A stretch of 64,000 nt of DNA from Prosthecomicrobium pneumaticum (GTDB taxonomy: Bacteria > Pseudomonadota > Alphaproteobacteria > Rhizobiales > Kaistiaceae): NCBI RefSeq assembly GCF_014199915.1, contig NZ_JACHOO010000002.1:536756-600755 (forward strand), written 5' to 3'. Shown piece after piece: positions 7,909 through 16,294 of this stretch. Numbering within the stretch: position 1 is the first letter of the stretch; each line of letters begins with the position of its first letter. The position numbers were made by a program, and so were the translations under genes. The notes below the pieces were generated by a model. The model saw nothing but the letters and a program-made list of their open reading frames with translations, ran no database searches and had not been told where the DNA came from.

Positions 7909-8952
7909 TCAGGGGACCGGGGCGACCGGCGTCTCCGGGGTCTTCATGTTGCCCCAGAACTTCGGATCGTCGACATTGTCCTTGGTGATCGCGGCGCCGG
8001 GCAGCTTGATGTTCGGGCCCCAGCTCTCGATCGTCAGCGTGCCCTGGAGGCCGAGCACGTCATAGCTGCCGGGCTTCAGCTCCTGCTTGCCGACCACCTT
8101 GTCGGCGAACATCGCGAGCGCCGCCGCCTGGGCGAACAGCGGCTGCTCGACCTCGACCTGTTCCCAGCCCTTGCGGATCAGGTCGAGACCGACAGGCGCG
8201 CCGTTCGAGGAGACGAGGAGCACGTCGCCCGGCTTCTTGCCGGCCGCCTCGAGCGAGGCGACGGCGGCGACCGCCAGATGCGCGGCGTGGACGAAGACGA
8301 GATCGATGTCGGGATTGGCGAGCAGCTGGTCGGCGACGATCGAACCGGCATTCGAGGCTTCCCACTGCATCGCCGGATGGGTGATGATGGTGACGTCCGG
8401 GAAGGCCTTCATCTTGGCCTCGAAGCCCTTCTGGATGTCGAGCGTGTAGGGGTCGCCGGGGTCGCCGAGCACCTGAAGGACCTTGCCCTTCACCGCGCCG
8501 TTCTTCTCTTTCAGGAGGCGCTCGATCTCGCCGGCGGCGACCTCGCCGATCTCGACCGTGCCGGCCACCGAGGTGAAGTCGGAGACGGTCGAGGTGATCT
8601 GGCGGTCGAACTGCATCACCGGGATGCCGGCGGCGCGGGCGGCCTCGATCTGCGGCTTCAGCGCGTTGAAATCGACCGCGGCGAGCACGATCGCCGAGGG
8701 CTTCAGGGCGATGACGTCGTTCATCTGGCCCTGCTGCACGTCGGTCTTGTTGTCGGCGTTGAGGGTCACCGTCTTGTAGCCGACATCGCCCATGAACTTC
8801 TCGATCGCCGAGACCGAGCCGGTCTGGAATTCGTCGAGCAGGGTCGGAACGAGGTAGTAGATCGTGCCCTTGTCCTGCGCGAAGGCGGGCGTCATGAACG
8901 TCGCGGCGGCGAGCGCGACCGCACCCGCCAGTGTCGCCATCATTCTCTTCAT
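7909..8952 (-). CDS. Sugar ABC transporter substrate-binding protein, RbsB family (347 aa)
   Basis: A periplasmic solute-binding protein of the type 1 (RbsB/LacI-like) fold. The first 25 residues form a Sec signal peptide ending in TPAFA before QDKG. Further markers are [36 protein letters not shown], typical of ribose/xylose binding proteins, the acidic loop [15 protein letters not shown], and [24 protein letters not shown] in the second lobe. The sugar cannot be assigned. Start ATG 8952. It is separated from the upstream ATPase gene by a 53-bp gap holding a GC palindrome, and from the permease by another hairpin. Confidence 0.92.
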   Translation of the reverse strand: MKRMMATLAGAVALAAATFMTPAFAQDKGTIYYLVPTLLDEFQTGSVSAIEKFMGDVGYKTVTLNADNKTDVQQGQMNDVIALKPSAIVLAAVDFNALKPQIEAARAAGIPVMQFDRQITSTVSDFTSVAGTVEIGEVAAGEIERLLKEKNGAVKGKVLQVLGDPGDPYTLDIQKGFEAKMKAFPDVTIITHPAMQWEASNAGSIVADQLLANPDIDLVFVHAAHLAVAAVASLEAAGKKPGDVLLVSSNGAPVGLDLIRKGWEQVEVEQPLFAQAAALAMFADKVVGKQELKPGSYDVLGLQGTLTIESWGPNIKLPGAAITKDNVDDPKFWGNMKTPETPVAPVP

Positions 8953-8987
8953 GTCGATGTTCCCTGTGCTCTCTTCCGGAAGTGGAA

Positions 8988-9003
8988 GGCGGCCGCGGCC
9001 GCC
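8988..9003. terminator. 16-bp GC palindrome between ATPase and binding-protein genes
   Basis: GGCGGCCGCGGCCGCC is a perfect palindrome just after the ATPase stop codon (9006) on the transcribed minus strand. There is no T-tract. It may be an attenuator between the regulator/ATPase part and the binding-protein part of the operon. Confidence 0.35.
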
Positions 9004-9005
9004 GG

Positions 9006-9803
9006 TTACGCCGGGCCCGTTGTCCGGGCCTCCGCGATCGGTGCGCGGGGCGGCTTGACCGCCTCGCCGGTAATCATCCGCACCACCTCGTCCGCGGTGG
9101 TGTCCTCGGTCCTCACGTCGCCCGCCACCTGGCCCTGCCGGATGACGACCATCCGGTCGGCGACCTGGAAGGCCTGTGCCATGATGTGGGTGATGATGAC
9201 GACGCTGATCCCCTGCGCGGCGATGCGCTTGATCATCTCGAGGCCGCGCCGCGTCTGCTCGACACCGAGTGCGGCGAAGGGCTCGTCGAGCAGCACCAGC
9301 TTGCCGCCCCAGTGGACGAAGCGGTTCAGCTCGATCGCCTGGCGCTGGCCGCCCGAGAGATGCTCGACATTGGTCCTGAGCGAGGGGATGCGGGTGCCGG
9401 CGTCGGCGATCGCCTTGGCGGTTGCCGCCTCCATCGCCCGCTCCTGCAGGATCGGGATACCGAGGAAGCGCTTCACGATCTCGCGGCCCATGAAGAAATT
9501 GGCCACCACGTCGACATTCGTGCAGAGCGAGAGGTCCTGATAGACGGTCTCGATGCCGGCGGCCTTCGCCTCGGCGGGCGATCCGAAGCGGACCTCGCGG
9601 CCCTCATAGACGAGCCGGCCGCCCGACGGCTCCAGCCCGCCGGAGATGATCTTGACGAGGGTCGACTTGCCGGCGCCGTTGTCGCCGAGCAGCGCGACGA
9701 CCTCGCCTTTTCCGATCTCGAAGGTGATGCCGCGCAACGCTTCGATGGCGCCGAAATTCCTGGTGATGCCGTCGAGGCTGAGAAGGGGTTCGCGTGCCGT
9801 CAT
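9006..9803 (-). CDS. Sugar ABC transporter ATP-binding protein, single-domain (265 aa)
   Basis: A cytoplasmic ATPase that would power the RbsC-like permease. It carries Walker [10 protein letters not shown] near residue 38, Q-loop ETVYQDLSL, signature [14 protein letters not shown], Walker [13 protein letters not shown] and the switch His in IITHIM. Classical RbsA/XylG proteins hold two such domains (about 500 aa). This one has a single domain and probably acts as a homodimer, as FrcA-type proteins do. Its ATG overlaps the stop of the ROK gene by 4 bp (ATGA), so regulator and ATPase are translationally coupled. Confidence 0.92.
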   Translation of the reverse strand: MTAREPLLSLDGITRNFGAIEALRGITFEIGKGEVVALLGDNGAGKSTLVKIISGGLEPSGGRLVYEGREVRFGSPAEAKAAGIETVYQDLSLCTNVDVVANFFMGREIVKRFLGIPILQERAMEAATAKAIADAGTRIPSLRTNVEHLSGGQRQAIELNRFVHWGGKLVLLDEPFAALGVEQTRRGLEMIKRIAAQGISVVIITHIMAQAFQVADRMVVIRQGQVAGDVRTEDTTADEVVRMITGEAVKPPRAPIAEARTTGPA

Positions 9804-11032
9804 GCGGCGACCTCCGGCTTGTTCGCTCCGGCCATGATGGGATCCCGCTCGACCCGTTCCTCCTCGCCGGCGAAGAGGAGGCCGAAGCGCGGCGACAGAA
9901 CGCCGGAGACGGCGAGCGCGGCGGCGCCGCGCAGCACCGCGTCCTGGCCTTCGCCGGTCGGGGTGAGCCGCTCCGCCGCCCGGCCGCCATGCTCGGCGAT
10001 GGAATGCGGCAGCGGCGCCGCAGCGGCGACGAGGCGGGCGAGCAGCGCATCGGGCGCCAGCCCGCCGATCAGGATCGTCTCGGGATCGAAGAGGTTCTCG
10101 ATGGTCACGACGGCGGCGCGCAGCAGCGGCGCCACCTCCTCCACCCAGGCCGCGACCGCCGGTGCACCGCCCGCCACCGCGGTGGCGAGATCGGCCGTCG
10201 GATCGTCCGCCTTCAGGCGCCGGTCGAGCGCATCGAGCGAGAGATAGCGCTCGAGGCAGCCGCGATTGCCGCAAGGGCAGAGATCGCCGCCCGGCACCGC
10301 CGGGATATGGCCGATCTCGCCGGCATTGCCGCGCGCGCCGCGCAGCACGACGCCGTCCTGCACCATGGTGCCGCCGAGGCCGACGCCGAAATAGAGATAG
10401 TAGAAGTCGCGGAAGGCACGGCCGGCGCCATAGAGCCGGGCGCCGAGCGCCGCGGCGGCGAGATCGACGCCGACAAAGGCCGGCAGCCCGGTCGCCGCCT
10501 CGAGCCGCTCCGCGATGCGGACTTCACGCCAGCCCTCGAGCGTCGTCGGGCCGACGAAACTCATCGTCTCGACGCCGACCGGCCCGGGCATCGCCATGCC
10601 GATGCCGAGCATGCGGCCGGTGGGGCGGAGCGCCCGAATCTCGGCAACGAGGGCGCCGCAGCGCGCGAAGGCGGCATCCGGATCGCTCGGCGCGCCCGGG
10701 CTGCCGCGGCGGGCGATGACGTCGCCGGCGAGATTGATGAGCGCCGCCTCGATGCCGAGCGGCGTGACGTGCAGGCCGATCGCGAAGCCGCCCTCGGGAT
10801 TGAGCGTCAGTGTCGCCGGCGGGTGGCCGCGGCCCTTGCGCGGCTCCTTGGCGCTGCGCACGAAGCCCTGCAGCTCGAGCTCGCGGGTGATGGTCGAGAC
10901 GGTCTGGACGGTGAGGCCGACCTTCTGGGCGATCTCGGCGCGGGCGATCGGGGCGGAGAGCCGAATGGTCTCGAGCACGATCCGCCGGTTGTACGGCCGC
11001 CCGAATTCCTGATTGGTCCCCCGCAGAGTCAT
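9800..11032 (-). CDS. ROK-family transcriptional regulator (410 aa)
   Basis: A NagC/XylR-type repressor. The N-terminal helix-turn-helix (ARAEIAQKVGLTVQTVSTITRELELQGFV) is followed by a ROK sugar-kinase-like domain. That domain includes FGVGLGGTMVQDGVVLRGARGNAGEIGHI and the zinc cluster CPCGNRGCLERY. I favour the ATG at 11032 (MTLRGTNQEFGRPYN), which matches the usual family N-terminus; an upstream in-frame ATG at 11068 would add 12 residues. It heads the sugar operon and probably represses it until the imported sugar or its phosphate binds. AT-rich direct repeats lie just upstream. Confidence 0.92.
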   Translation of the reverse strand: MTLRGTNQEFGRPYNRRIVLETIRLSAPIARAEIAQKVGLTVQTVSTITRELELQGFVRSAKEPRKGRGHPPATLTLNPEGGFAIGLHVTPLGIEAALINLAGDVIARRGSPGAPSDPDAAFARCGALVAEIRALRPTGRMLGIGMAMPGPVGVETMSFVGPTTLEGWREVRIAERLEAATGLPAFVGVDLAAAALGARLYGAGRAFRDFYYLYFGVGLGGTMVQDGVVLRGARGNAGEIGHIPAVPGGDLCPCGNRGCLERYLSLDALDRRLKADDPTADLATAVAGGAPAVAAWVEEVAPLLRAAVVTIENLFDPETILIGGLAPDALLARLVAAAAPLPHSIAEHGGRAAERLTPTGEGQDAVLRGAAALAVSGVLSPRFGLLFAGEEERVERDPIMAGANKPEVAA

Positions 11033-11069
11033 CCGCGCCCCGCCCCGTCTTTGCCCAAACGGTAGCACC

Positions 11070-11100
11070 GATGAATTTCAAGTCAAATGGATTTCAAAAA
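11070..11100 (-). promoter_or_regulatory. AT-rich promoter with ATTTCAA direct repeats upstream of the ROK operon
   Basis: ATTTCAA occurs at 11075 and again at 11091 in the only AT-rich stretch between the ROK gene and the repeat array. The position fits a promoter/operator for autoregulation by the ROK protein. The tandem array begins immediately beyond it. Confidence 0.4.
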
Positions 11101-11132
11101 AGAGGACGCAGAGCACGGCCGTCTCCCCGAAC

Positions 11133-11519
11133 ACCCGTCACCCCGGCCTCCGTGCCGGGGTCCATAATCGTGTCGCGTGGCGAAGACGCACCACGACGCC
11201 CTATCGATCTGCCGTTCCTCCGGCGCGTGCGGTACCACGCCCCCCGCGCCGTCATCCCGGGCGAGGCGAAGCCGGGACCTGCGACCCATCAGGCAGACCA
11301 TATGGAACCGCACGGCTCGATGGACCCAGGCCTTCGCCGGGGTGGCGAATGGAAAGGTCGCGCCGAGACGCCGCACCTCACGATTATGGATGCCGGCACG
11401 GAGGCCGGCATGACGGGGGGTGGGGCTGTTCGCGAGGCGGCGGAGGGGCGAGCGGCGAGAGGGCGGGCTGGACGTGGCAGGAGGCTTCGAGGACGCAGAG
11501 CACGGGTGCCATCGAGAGC
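11133..11519. repeat. Array unit 1 (387 bp)
   Basis: The left arm is at 11137-11172 and the right arm at 11379-11414. The arms are inverted copies matching at 32 of 36 positions. The four differences are two paired changes that keep each arm's own hairpin intact. The unit also contains TCATCCCGGGCGAGGCGAAG at 11252, a motif found again near 44 kb. Confidence 0.85.
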
Positions 11520-11921
11520 ACCCGTCACCCCGGCCTCCGTGCCGGGGTCCATAATCGTGTCGCGTGGCGAAGACGCACCACGACGCCCTATCGATCTGCC
11601 GTTCCTCCGGCGCGTGCGGCACCACGCCCCCCGCGCCGTCATCCCGGGCGAGGCGAAGCCGGGACCTGCGACCCATCAGGCAGACCACATGGAACCGCTC
11701 GGCTCGATGGACCCCGGCCTTCGCCGGGGTGGCGAATGGAAAGGTCGCGCCGAGACGCCGCACCTCACGATTATGGATGCCGGCACGGAGGCCGGCATGC
11801 CGGGGGTTGGGGCTGTTCGCGAGGCGGCGAAGGGGCGAGCGGCGAGAGGGCGGGCTGGACGTGGCAGGACGCTACGTGGCAGGACGCTTCGAGGACGCAG
11901 AGCATGGGTGCCATCGAGAGC
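11520..11921. repeat. Array unit 2 (402 bp)
   Basis: Nearly identical to unit 1 through the hairpin part. Its spacer is longer because a 15-base piece, GTGGCAGGACGCTAC, is repeated in tandem (about 11863-11893). It carries a perfect CCCCGGC/GCCGGGG hairpin near 11712. Confidence 0.85.
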
Positions 11922-12331
11922 ACCCGTCGCCCCGGCCTCCGTGCCGGGGTCCATAATCGTGTCGCGTGGCGAAGACGCACCACGACGCCCTATCGATCTG
12001 CCGTTCCTCCGACGTGTGCGACACCACGCCCCCCGCGCCGTCATCCCGGGCGAGGCGGGGCGGAGGCCCGGTATCCATCCCGCGGGGAGAACACGGCGAG
12101 GCCGTCCGGCGCCGCGGGGCCCGCCTTTCCGAGGTGATGATGGATGGAGAGCGCCGTGCCAGGACGCCAAAGGACACGATTATGGATGCCGGCACGGAGG
12201 CCGGCATGACGGGGGGTGGGGGCTGTTCGCGAGGCGGCGGAGGGGCGAGCGGCGAGAGGGCGGGCTGGACGTGGCAGGACGCTACGTGGCAGGACGCTTC
12301 GAGGACGCAGAGCATGGGTGCCATCGAGAGC
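11922..12331. repeat. Array unit 3 with replaced centre (410 bp)
   Basis: Both arms and the first hairpins are kept. After the CCCGGGCGAGGCG motif (about 12050) the sequence switches to an unrelated ~120-bp stretch before rejoining the right arm near 12176. The spacer carries the same 15-base duplication as unit 2. Unit-internal recombination or insertion of another REP variant would explain this. Confidence 0.8.
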
Positions 12332-12617
12332 GCCCGTCACCCCGGCCTCCGTGCCGGGGTCCATAATCGTGTCGCGTGGCGAAGACGCACCACGACGCCC
12401 TATCGATCTGCCGTTCCTCCGGCGCGTGCGGCACCACGCCCACCCCCCGCGCCGTCATCCCGGGCGAGGCGAAGCCGGGACCTGCGACCCGTCAGGCAGA
12501 CCATATGGAACCGCACGGCTCGATGGACCCCGGCCTTCGCCGGGGTGGCGAATGGAAAGGTCGCGCCGAGACGCCGCACCTCACGATTATGGATGCCGGC
12601 ACGGAGGCCGGCATGAC
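12332..12617. repeat. Array unit 4, truncated after the right arm (286 bp)
   Basis: Matches unit 2 through the right arm and then diverges: the G-rich spacer is absent and unique sequence leads to the SDR gene at 12732. The end at the right arm marks the hairpin part, arm to arm, as the likely element core. Confidence 0.8.
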
Positions 12618-12731
12618 GGGTGGAGAGGGCCGATCGGAGGAGCCGCCAGGACGAACTCCGGGAACGGCAGCTCCCCCGCAGGGGCGCAGCGAAACGCGCC
12701 CGGCCGCGCCGCCATTCCGCCGCGCCATCCG

Positions 12732-13508
12732 TCACATCATGAAGCCGGCCGTCCAGCCGCCGTCGACCATCATCAAATGGCCCGTCATGTAGGAGTTTTC
12801 CGGCGCGGCGAGGAAGAGGATCGCCTCGGCGATCTCCTCGACATCCGCCGGGCGGCCGAGGGGGACGTGGTCGAGGAACGCGGCCATCTGCGCCCGGAAG
12901 GTGCCGTCGTCACCGTAGAAGAGCTTCTTCGTGCCCTCGGTCAGCACCGAGCCCGGCGCGAGCGCGTTGACGAGGATGCCCTTCGGACCGAGCTCGAGCG
13001 CCATCGAACGCGTCAGGTGGATGACGCCCGCCTTCGCCGCGACGAAGGCGCTCTGCAGCCGCATCGCCGTGACGCCGACCACCGAGGCGATGTTGACGAT
13101 GCGGCCGGCGCCCTGGCGGATCATCGGCTGCACCGCCGCGCGGCTCACCACATAGAGCCCGTCGAGATCGATCGAGACGACGCGGTGCCATTCCTCCTTC
13201 GGGAAGGCGTCGATGTCGACGCGGTCCTTGAAGGTGTTGACGCCGGCATTGTTGACGAGCACGTCGAGCCGGCCATAGCGGGCGAGCGTCGCCGCGACGG
13301 CGCGTTCGGCCGCGTCCGGGTCGCGCACATCGAGGGCGAGGCCGAGCGCATCGGGGAGCGAGGCCGCCACCGCCTCGGCGCCCGCCGCGTCGATGTCGGC
13401 GACCACCACCGCGGCACCGTTCTCGGCGAGCCGCTTCACCGTCGCCCGGCCGATGCCGCCGGCGCCGCCGGTCACGAAGACGACGCGGCCGTTGAGATCG
13501 CAGCGCAT
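12732..13508 (-). CDS. SDR-family protein with catalytic Tyr replaced by Phe (258 aa)
   Basis: SDR fold with TGGAGGIG cofactor motif at residues 14-21, VADIDAAG (Asp, suggesting NAD), NNAGVN, Ser in VNIASVVG, and the C-terminal SYMTGHLMMVDGGW. The active-site YxxxK reads FVAAK: the codon is TTC, so the general acid/base Tyr is missing while Ser and Lys remain. I chose ATG 13508 because GGGAGG precedes it; the upstream in-frame extension is not SDR-like. It is divergent from the GntR/UTRA regulator. It may bind NAD without the standard chemistry, or use another residue. Confidence 0.85.
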   Translation of the reverse strand: MRCDLNGRVVFVTGGAGGIGRATVKRLAENGAAVVVADIDAAGAEAVAASLPDALGLALDVRDPDAAERAVAATLARYGRLDVLVNNAGVNTFKDRVDIDAFPKEEWHRVVSIDLDGLYVVSRAAVQPMIRQGAGRIVNIASVVGVTAMRLQSAFVAAKAGVIHLTRSMALELGPKGILVNALAPGSVLTEGTKKLFYGDDGTFRAQMAAFLDHVPLGRPADVEEIAEAILFLAAPENSYMTGHLMMVDGGWTAGFMM

Positions 13509-13560
13509 CAAAACCTCCCAGATTCGACCAAGGGCGGGCATTTCGGTGCAGCGACAAACG

Positions 13561-13570
13561 TTATAATATC
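13561..13570. promoter_or_regulatory. TATAAT-containing element shared with the E1 promoter
   Basis: TTATAATATC lies in the 119-bp gap between the divergent SDR and GntR genes. TTATAATAGC, 9 of 10 identical, lies upstream of the E1 fusion gene at 19529. It may be a -10 element and/or operator for the GntR protein. Confidence 0.35.
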
Positions 13571-13627
13571 TGCCTTCACTCCGGAATCGGGCGCCCGCCG
13601 CCCGGCCTCCAGCCAAGGACAGACCGC

Positions 13628-14407
13628 TTGCTCGACGACGGAACCAAGGACGGCCCGCTCGACGCCCTTTCCGGCGAACCGCTCGACCGGCGGCACGGCC
13701 CGCTCTACCAGCAGCTCGCCGACATCCTGCGGCAGCAGATCGCCGACGGCATCTTCCCGATCGGCTCGGCGCTGCCGAAGGAGGCCGAGCTCGCCGATCG
13801 TTTCGCGATCAGCCTGATCACGGTGCGCCGCAGCCTGCGCGAGCTGGAGGACGAAGGGCTGATCCGCAAGCGCGCCGCGAAGCCCGCCGTCGTCGCCGCC
13901 TCCGAGCCGCTGATGCGGCCGAGCATCGACTTCCACAGCCTCGCCGCGATCGCCGAATCGACCCGCCACCGCAAGCTGCGCATCCGCTCCTATGGCCGTG
14001 AGGTCTCGGCCGCCGCCGCCGACGCCTTCGGCCTCGAGCCCGGCGAGAGCGTCTATTGCCTGCGGGCCGTGCTGCATGTCGACGGCCAGGCGGTCAGCCA
14101 GCACACCATCTATTTTCCGCCGACGATCGGCAGCCGGCTGAAGAAGGCCGATTTCGACGATGTCGTGGTGTTCCGCTCGGTGCAGCGTCAGCTCGGCATC
14201 CGGCTGTCCGGCGCCCGGGTGACGCTGAAGGCGGAGATCGCCGACGCCGACCTCGCCCACGAACTCAACTATCCGGAGGGCGCGCCGGTGCTGGTCGCTC
14301 AGATGCTCTATCGCTCGGTCGACGGCGAGCCGATCGAGCTGTCGATCGCCCGGAACCGCGCCGACACCTTCAGCGTGACCTACGACGCGCCGAACGACCT
14401 GGTCTAG
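13628..14407 (+). CDS. GntR/HutC-family (UTRA domain) transcriptional regulator (259 aa)
   Basis: The winged helix at residues about 27-92 (YQQLADILRQQIADGIFPIGSALPKEAELADRF and SLITVRRSLRELEDEGL) is followed by a UTRA effector domain (about 115-255) containing PGESVYCLRAVLHVDGQAVSQHTIYFPP. The reading frame starts at TTG 13628, the first plausible start in a frame with no better ATG; start confidence is moderate. It lies between a divergent SDR and the minus-strand operon ending at 14550. It probably regulates both, through the shared TTATAATA element. The ligand is unknown. Confidence 0.88.
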   Translation: MLDDGTKDGPLDALSGEPLDRRHGPLYQQLADILRQQIADGIFPIGSALPKEAELADRFAISLITVRRSLRELEDEGLIRKRAAKPAVVAASEPLMRPSIDFHSLAAIAESTRHRKLRIRSYGREVSAAAADAFGLEPGESVYCLRAVLHVDGQAVSQHTIYFPPTIGSRLKKADFDDVVVFRSVQRQLGIRLSGARVTLKAEIADADLAHELNYPEGAPVLVAQMLYRSVDGEPIELSIARNRADTFSVTYDAPNDLV

Positions 14408-14549
14408 CGAAGCGACGGCACTCATCCCCTTGGCCTGAGGCGAACGGGTCCTCGCCAGGGGACCCCGGCCGCGGGACCCGGCCGACCGTGCGGGACCCGC
14501 GGGCGCCGCGCGGAGGGGGGTTGAGCCCGCCGCCCTCGAAGCGGCGCGA

Positions 14550-15176
14550 TCAGAAATTCCGCGCATAGCCCGCTGCCCAGCCGCCGTCGACATTGAGCGT
14601 GTGGCCGGTCATGTAGCCGTTCTGCGGATCGGCGAGGAAGAGCGCCGCGGCCGTGATCTCGGAGAGGGTCGCCGGACGGCGAAGGCCGGTATGGCCGAGG
14701 AAACGGGCGTTCGCCGGGTCCGCCCCCTCCCCCGCCGCATAGGCGCCGACCGCGACCGCATTCACCCGCACCGCGGGACCGCGTTCCATCGCGAGGGTGC
14801 GGGTGAGCGCGACGAGCCCGGCCTGCGCCGCCGAAAAGGCGGCCGCGCCGCGGACCGGCACGAGGCCGGCGGACGAGACGATGAGGATCGCCCGGGCGAG
14901 ATGCGGCGCGAGGCGGCGGATCGCGCCGGCGAAGGCGGTGAACTCCGCCATGTCGCCGTCATCCTCCGCCGGCAGACCGTCCGCGCCGCAGCTCGCGGCG
15001 AGGAGGAGGACGGGCGTGCCGTGCGCCGCGACCGCCGCGGCGAGCGCCGCTTCGTCCGCCGATGCGGGGCGCACGATGCGGGCGCCGTTCGCGGCGAGTG
15101 CGGCCTCGACGGCCGTCGCGACCGTGCCGGGCGTGCCGACGAGGAAAGCGAGGCGGCCGTCGAGATCGATCTTCAC
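14550..15176 (-). CDS. Degenerate, short SDR-like protein lacking catalytic residues (208 aa)
   Basis: The C-terminus (NGYMTGHTLNVDGGWAAGYARNF) and the order of elements mark an SDR paralogue of the 12732 gene. It is about 40-50 residues short of the family. The glycine motif is VGTPGTVA instead of TGxxxGxG, NNAG is replaced by AASCGADG, and YxxxK reads FSAAQ, so both Tyr and Lys are gone. The GTG at 15176 follows GGAGC, and the gene starts 13 bp after the malate-type dehydrogenase. The frame is open and the codon usage normal, so it looks like a kept pseudoenzyme and not a decaying gene. Confidence 0.75.
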   Translation of the reverse strand: MKIDLDGRLAFLVGTPGTVATAVEAALAANGARIVRPASADEAALAAAVAAHGTPVLLLAASCGADGLPAEDDGDMAEFTAFAGAIRRLAPHLARAILIVSSAGLVPVRGAAAFSAAQAGLVALTRTLAMERGPAVRVNAVAVGAYAAGEGADPANARFLGHTGLRRPATLSEITAAALFLADPQNGYMTGHTLNVDGGWAAGYARNF

Positions 15177-15189
15177 AGCATGGGCTCCG

Positions 15190-16269
15190 TCAGGTCCAGG
15201 ACTGGGGAACGGCCTTGCCGTAGCGGCCCGCGGCGGCCTCGAGCGCCGCCCAGGTCACGGCGTCGACCGGGATGCCCGCCTCGGCGCGGCGGGCGGCTTC
15301 CGCCTTCTCGACATCGCCCGGCGCCATCACCGTCTGGCCCGGATGGGCGGGCTGGCGGCGCAGATCGGCGAGGAAAGCGCCGACGCGCGCATCGAAGGCG
15401 GCGAAGGCCTGGAAGATCGACGGATTCATCACGAGGAAGAAATGGCCGATCGGGATGGTCTTCGAATAATCGCTGCCGGCGAGCGGATCGATCGTCGCGC
15501 CATGGCCCATGCCCGTGAAGGCCGAGCAGAGAATGTCGACCATCGAGGCGAGGCCGGCGCCCTTGTAGCCGAAATCGGCGCCGCCGAGCGGCCGCACCGC
15601 GGTCGCGGCGTGCGGATCGCGCGTCGGATGGCCCTCGGCGTCGACCGCCACTTCGGCCGGCAGCGGCGTGCCGGTGGCGCGGCGCAGGAAGATGCGGTTG
15701 TAGGGGATGGCGCTCGTCGCCATGTCGAGCAGCATCGGCTCCTCGCCCGGCGCCGGCACGGCGAAGGCGAGCGGATTGGTGCCGAAGAAGGGCTTCTTGC
15801 CGCCGAACGGCACCACGGCCGGATCGGCATGGGTCATGGAGATGGCCGCGAAGCCTTGCCGCGCCGCGGCGAGCGCGTAGACGCCCGAGGCGCCGTGATG
15901 CGAGGAGCGGCCGACGGTGATCGCCGCGACGCCCGCCTCCTTCGCGAGCGCGATGCCTTCCTCGATCGCCCGGTAGCTCGCCAGATGGCCGAAGCCGTTA
16001 TCGGCATCGACATGGCCGACCGCCGCCGCCTTCTTCTCGAAGCCGAGCACCGGCCGGCCGTTGATACGGCCGCCCTCGATCATCTGCAGATACCACGGCA
16101 CGAGCCGGACGCCGTGCGTGTCGACACCGCGCGATGAGGCATCGACGACCGAGCGGGCAACCGCGGCAGCGCTCGGCGCATCGGCCCCTGCCGCGCCGAG
16201 CAGCGCCTCGACATATTCCTCGAGCGCCGCCTTCGCCGTGCGCACGCCGTTCAACTGTTCGATCGCCAT
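15190..16269 (-). CDS. Malate/L-lactate dehydrogenase family oxidoreductase, Ldh_2 (359 aa)
   Basis: A cytoplasmic NAD(P)-dependent dehydrogenase of the non-Rossmann Ldh_2 family (malate, ureidoglycolate, 2,3-diketogulonate and related enzymes). Visible motifs are SSRGVDTHGVRLVPWYLQMI, the catalytic-type VGRSSHHGASGVYAL, FFGTNPLAFAVPAPGEEPMLLDMATSA and GYKGAGLASMVDILCSAFTG. The ATG at 16269 follows GGGAGAG. The gene lies 25 bp after the E2-like gene. A dehydrogenase that makes a 2-oxoacid right behind a 2-oxoacid dehydrogenase suggests sequential oxidation of a 2-hydroxyacid and its 2-oxoacid. Confidence 0.9.
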   Translation of the reverse strand: MAIEQLNGVRTAKAALEEYVEALLGAAGADAPSAAAVARSVVDASSRGVDTHGVRLVPWYLQMIEGGRINGRPVLGFEKKAAAVGHVDADNGFGHLASYRAIEEGIALAKEAGVAAITVGRSSHHGASGVYALAAARQGFAAISMTHADPAVVPFGGKKPFFGTNPLAFAVPAPGEEPMLLDMATSAIPYNRIFLRRATGTPLPAEVAVDAEGHPTRDPHAATAVRPLGGADFGYKGAGLASMVDILCSAFTGMGHGATIDPLAGSDYSKTIPIGHFFLVMNPSIFQAFAAFDARVGAFLADLRRQPAHPGQTVMAPGDVEKAEAARRAEAGIPVDAVTWAALEAAAGRYGKAVPQSWT

Positions 16270-16294
16270 CCGTCTCTCCCGATCGGCGCGGTCT

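Larger units (their letters stand above)
11101..12617. repeat. Tandem array of four ~390-410 bp REP-hairpin units, non-coding
   Basis: Units start at 11133, 11520, 11922 and 12332 (periods 387, 402 and 410). The last ends near 12617, and a partial spacer precedes the first. Each unit begins with a 36-base arm ending CCATAATCGTG and closes with its near inverted copy starting CACGATTATGG, followed by a ~100-bp G-rich spacer. Inside are further hairpins, ACCCCGGC/GCCGGGGT, TCCCGG/CCGGGA, CCCCGGC/GCCGGGG and ATGCCGGC/GCCGGCAT. Unit 3 carries a different central segment (about 12057-12175). Long open frames here are a by-product of GC bias and the repeats. This resembles alphaproteobacterial REP/BIME elements amplified in tandem. 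Confidence 0.9.

Noticed and set aside
11133-12617. CRISPR array
   Set aside because: Units are ~400 bp with near-identical content and no variable 30-40 bp spacers, and no cas genes are near.
11013-13817. Long open frames (374, 431 and 533 codons) through the tandem array
   Set aside because: They repeat with the ~400-bp units, are rich in Arg/Pro/Gly, run on both strands at once and encode no known fold. Open frames are expected in GC-rich repeats whose hairpins lack stops.
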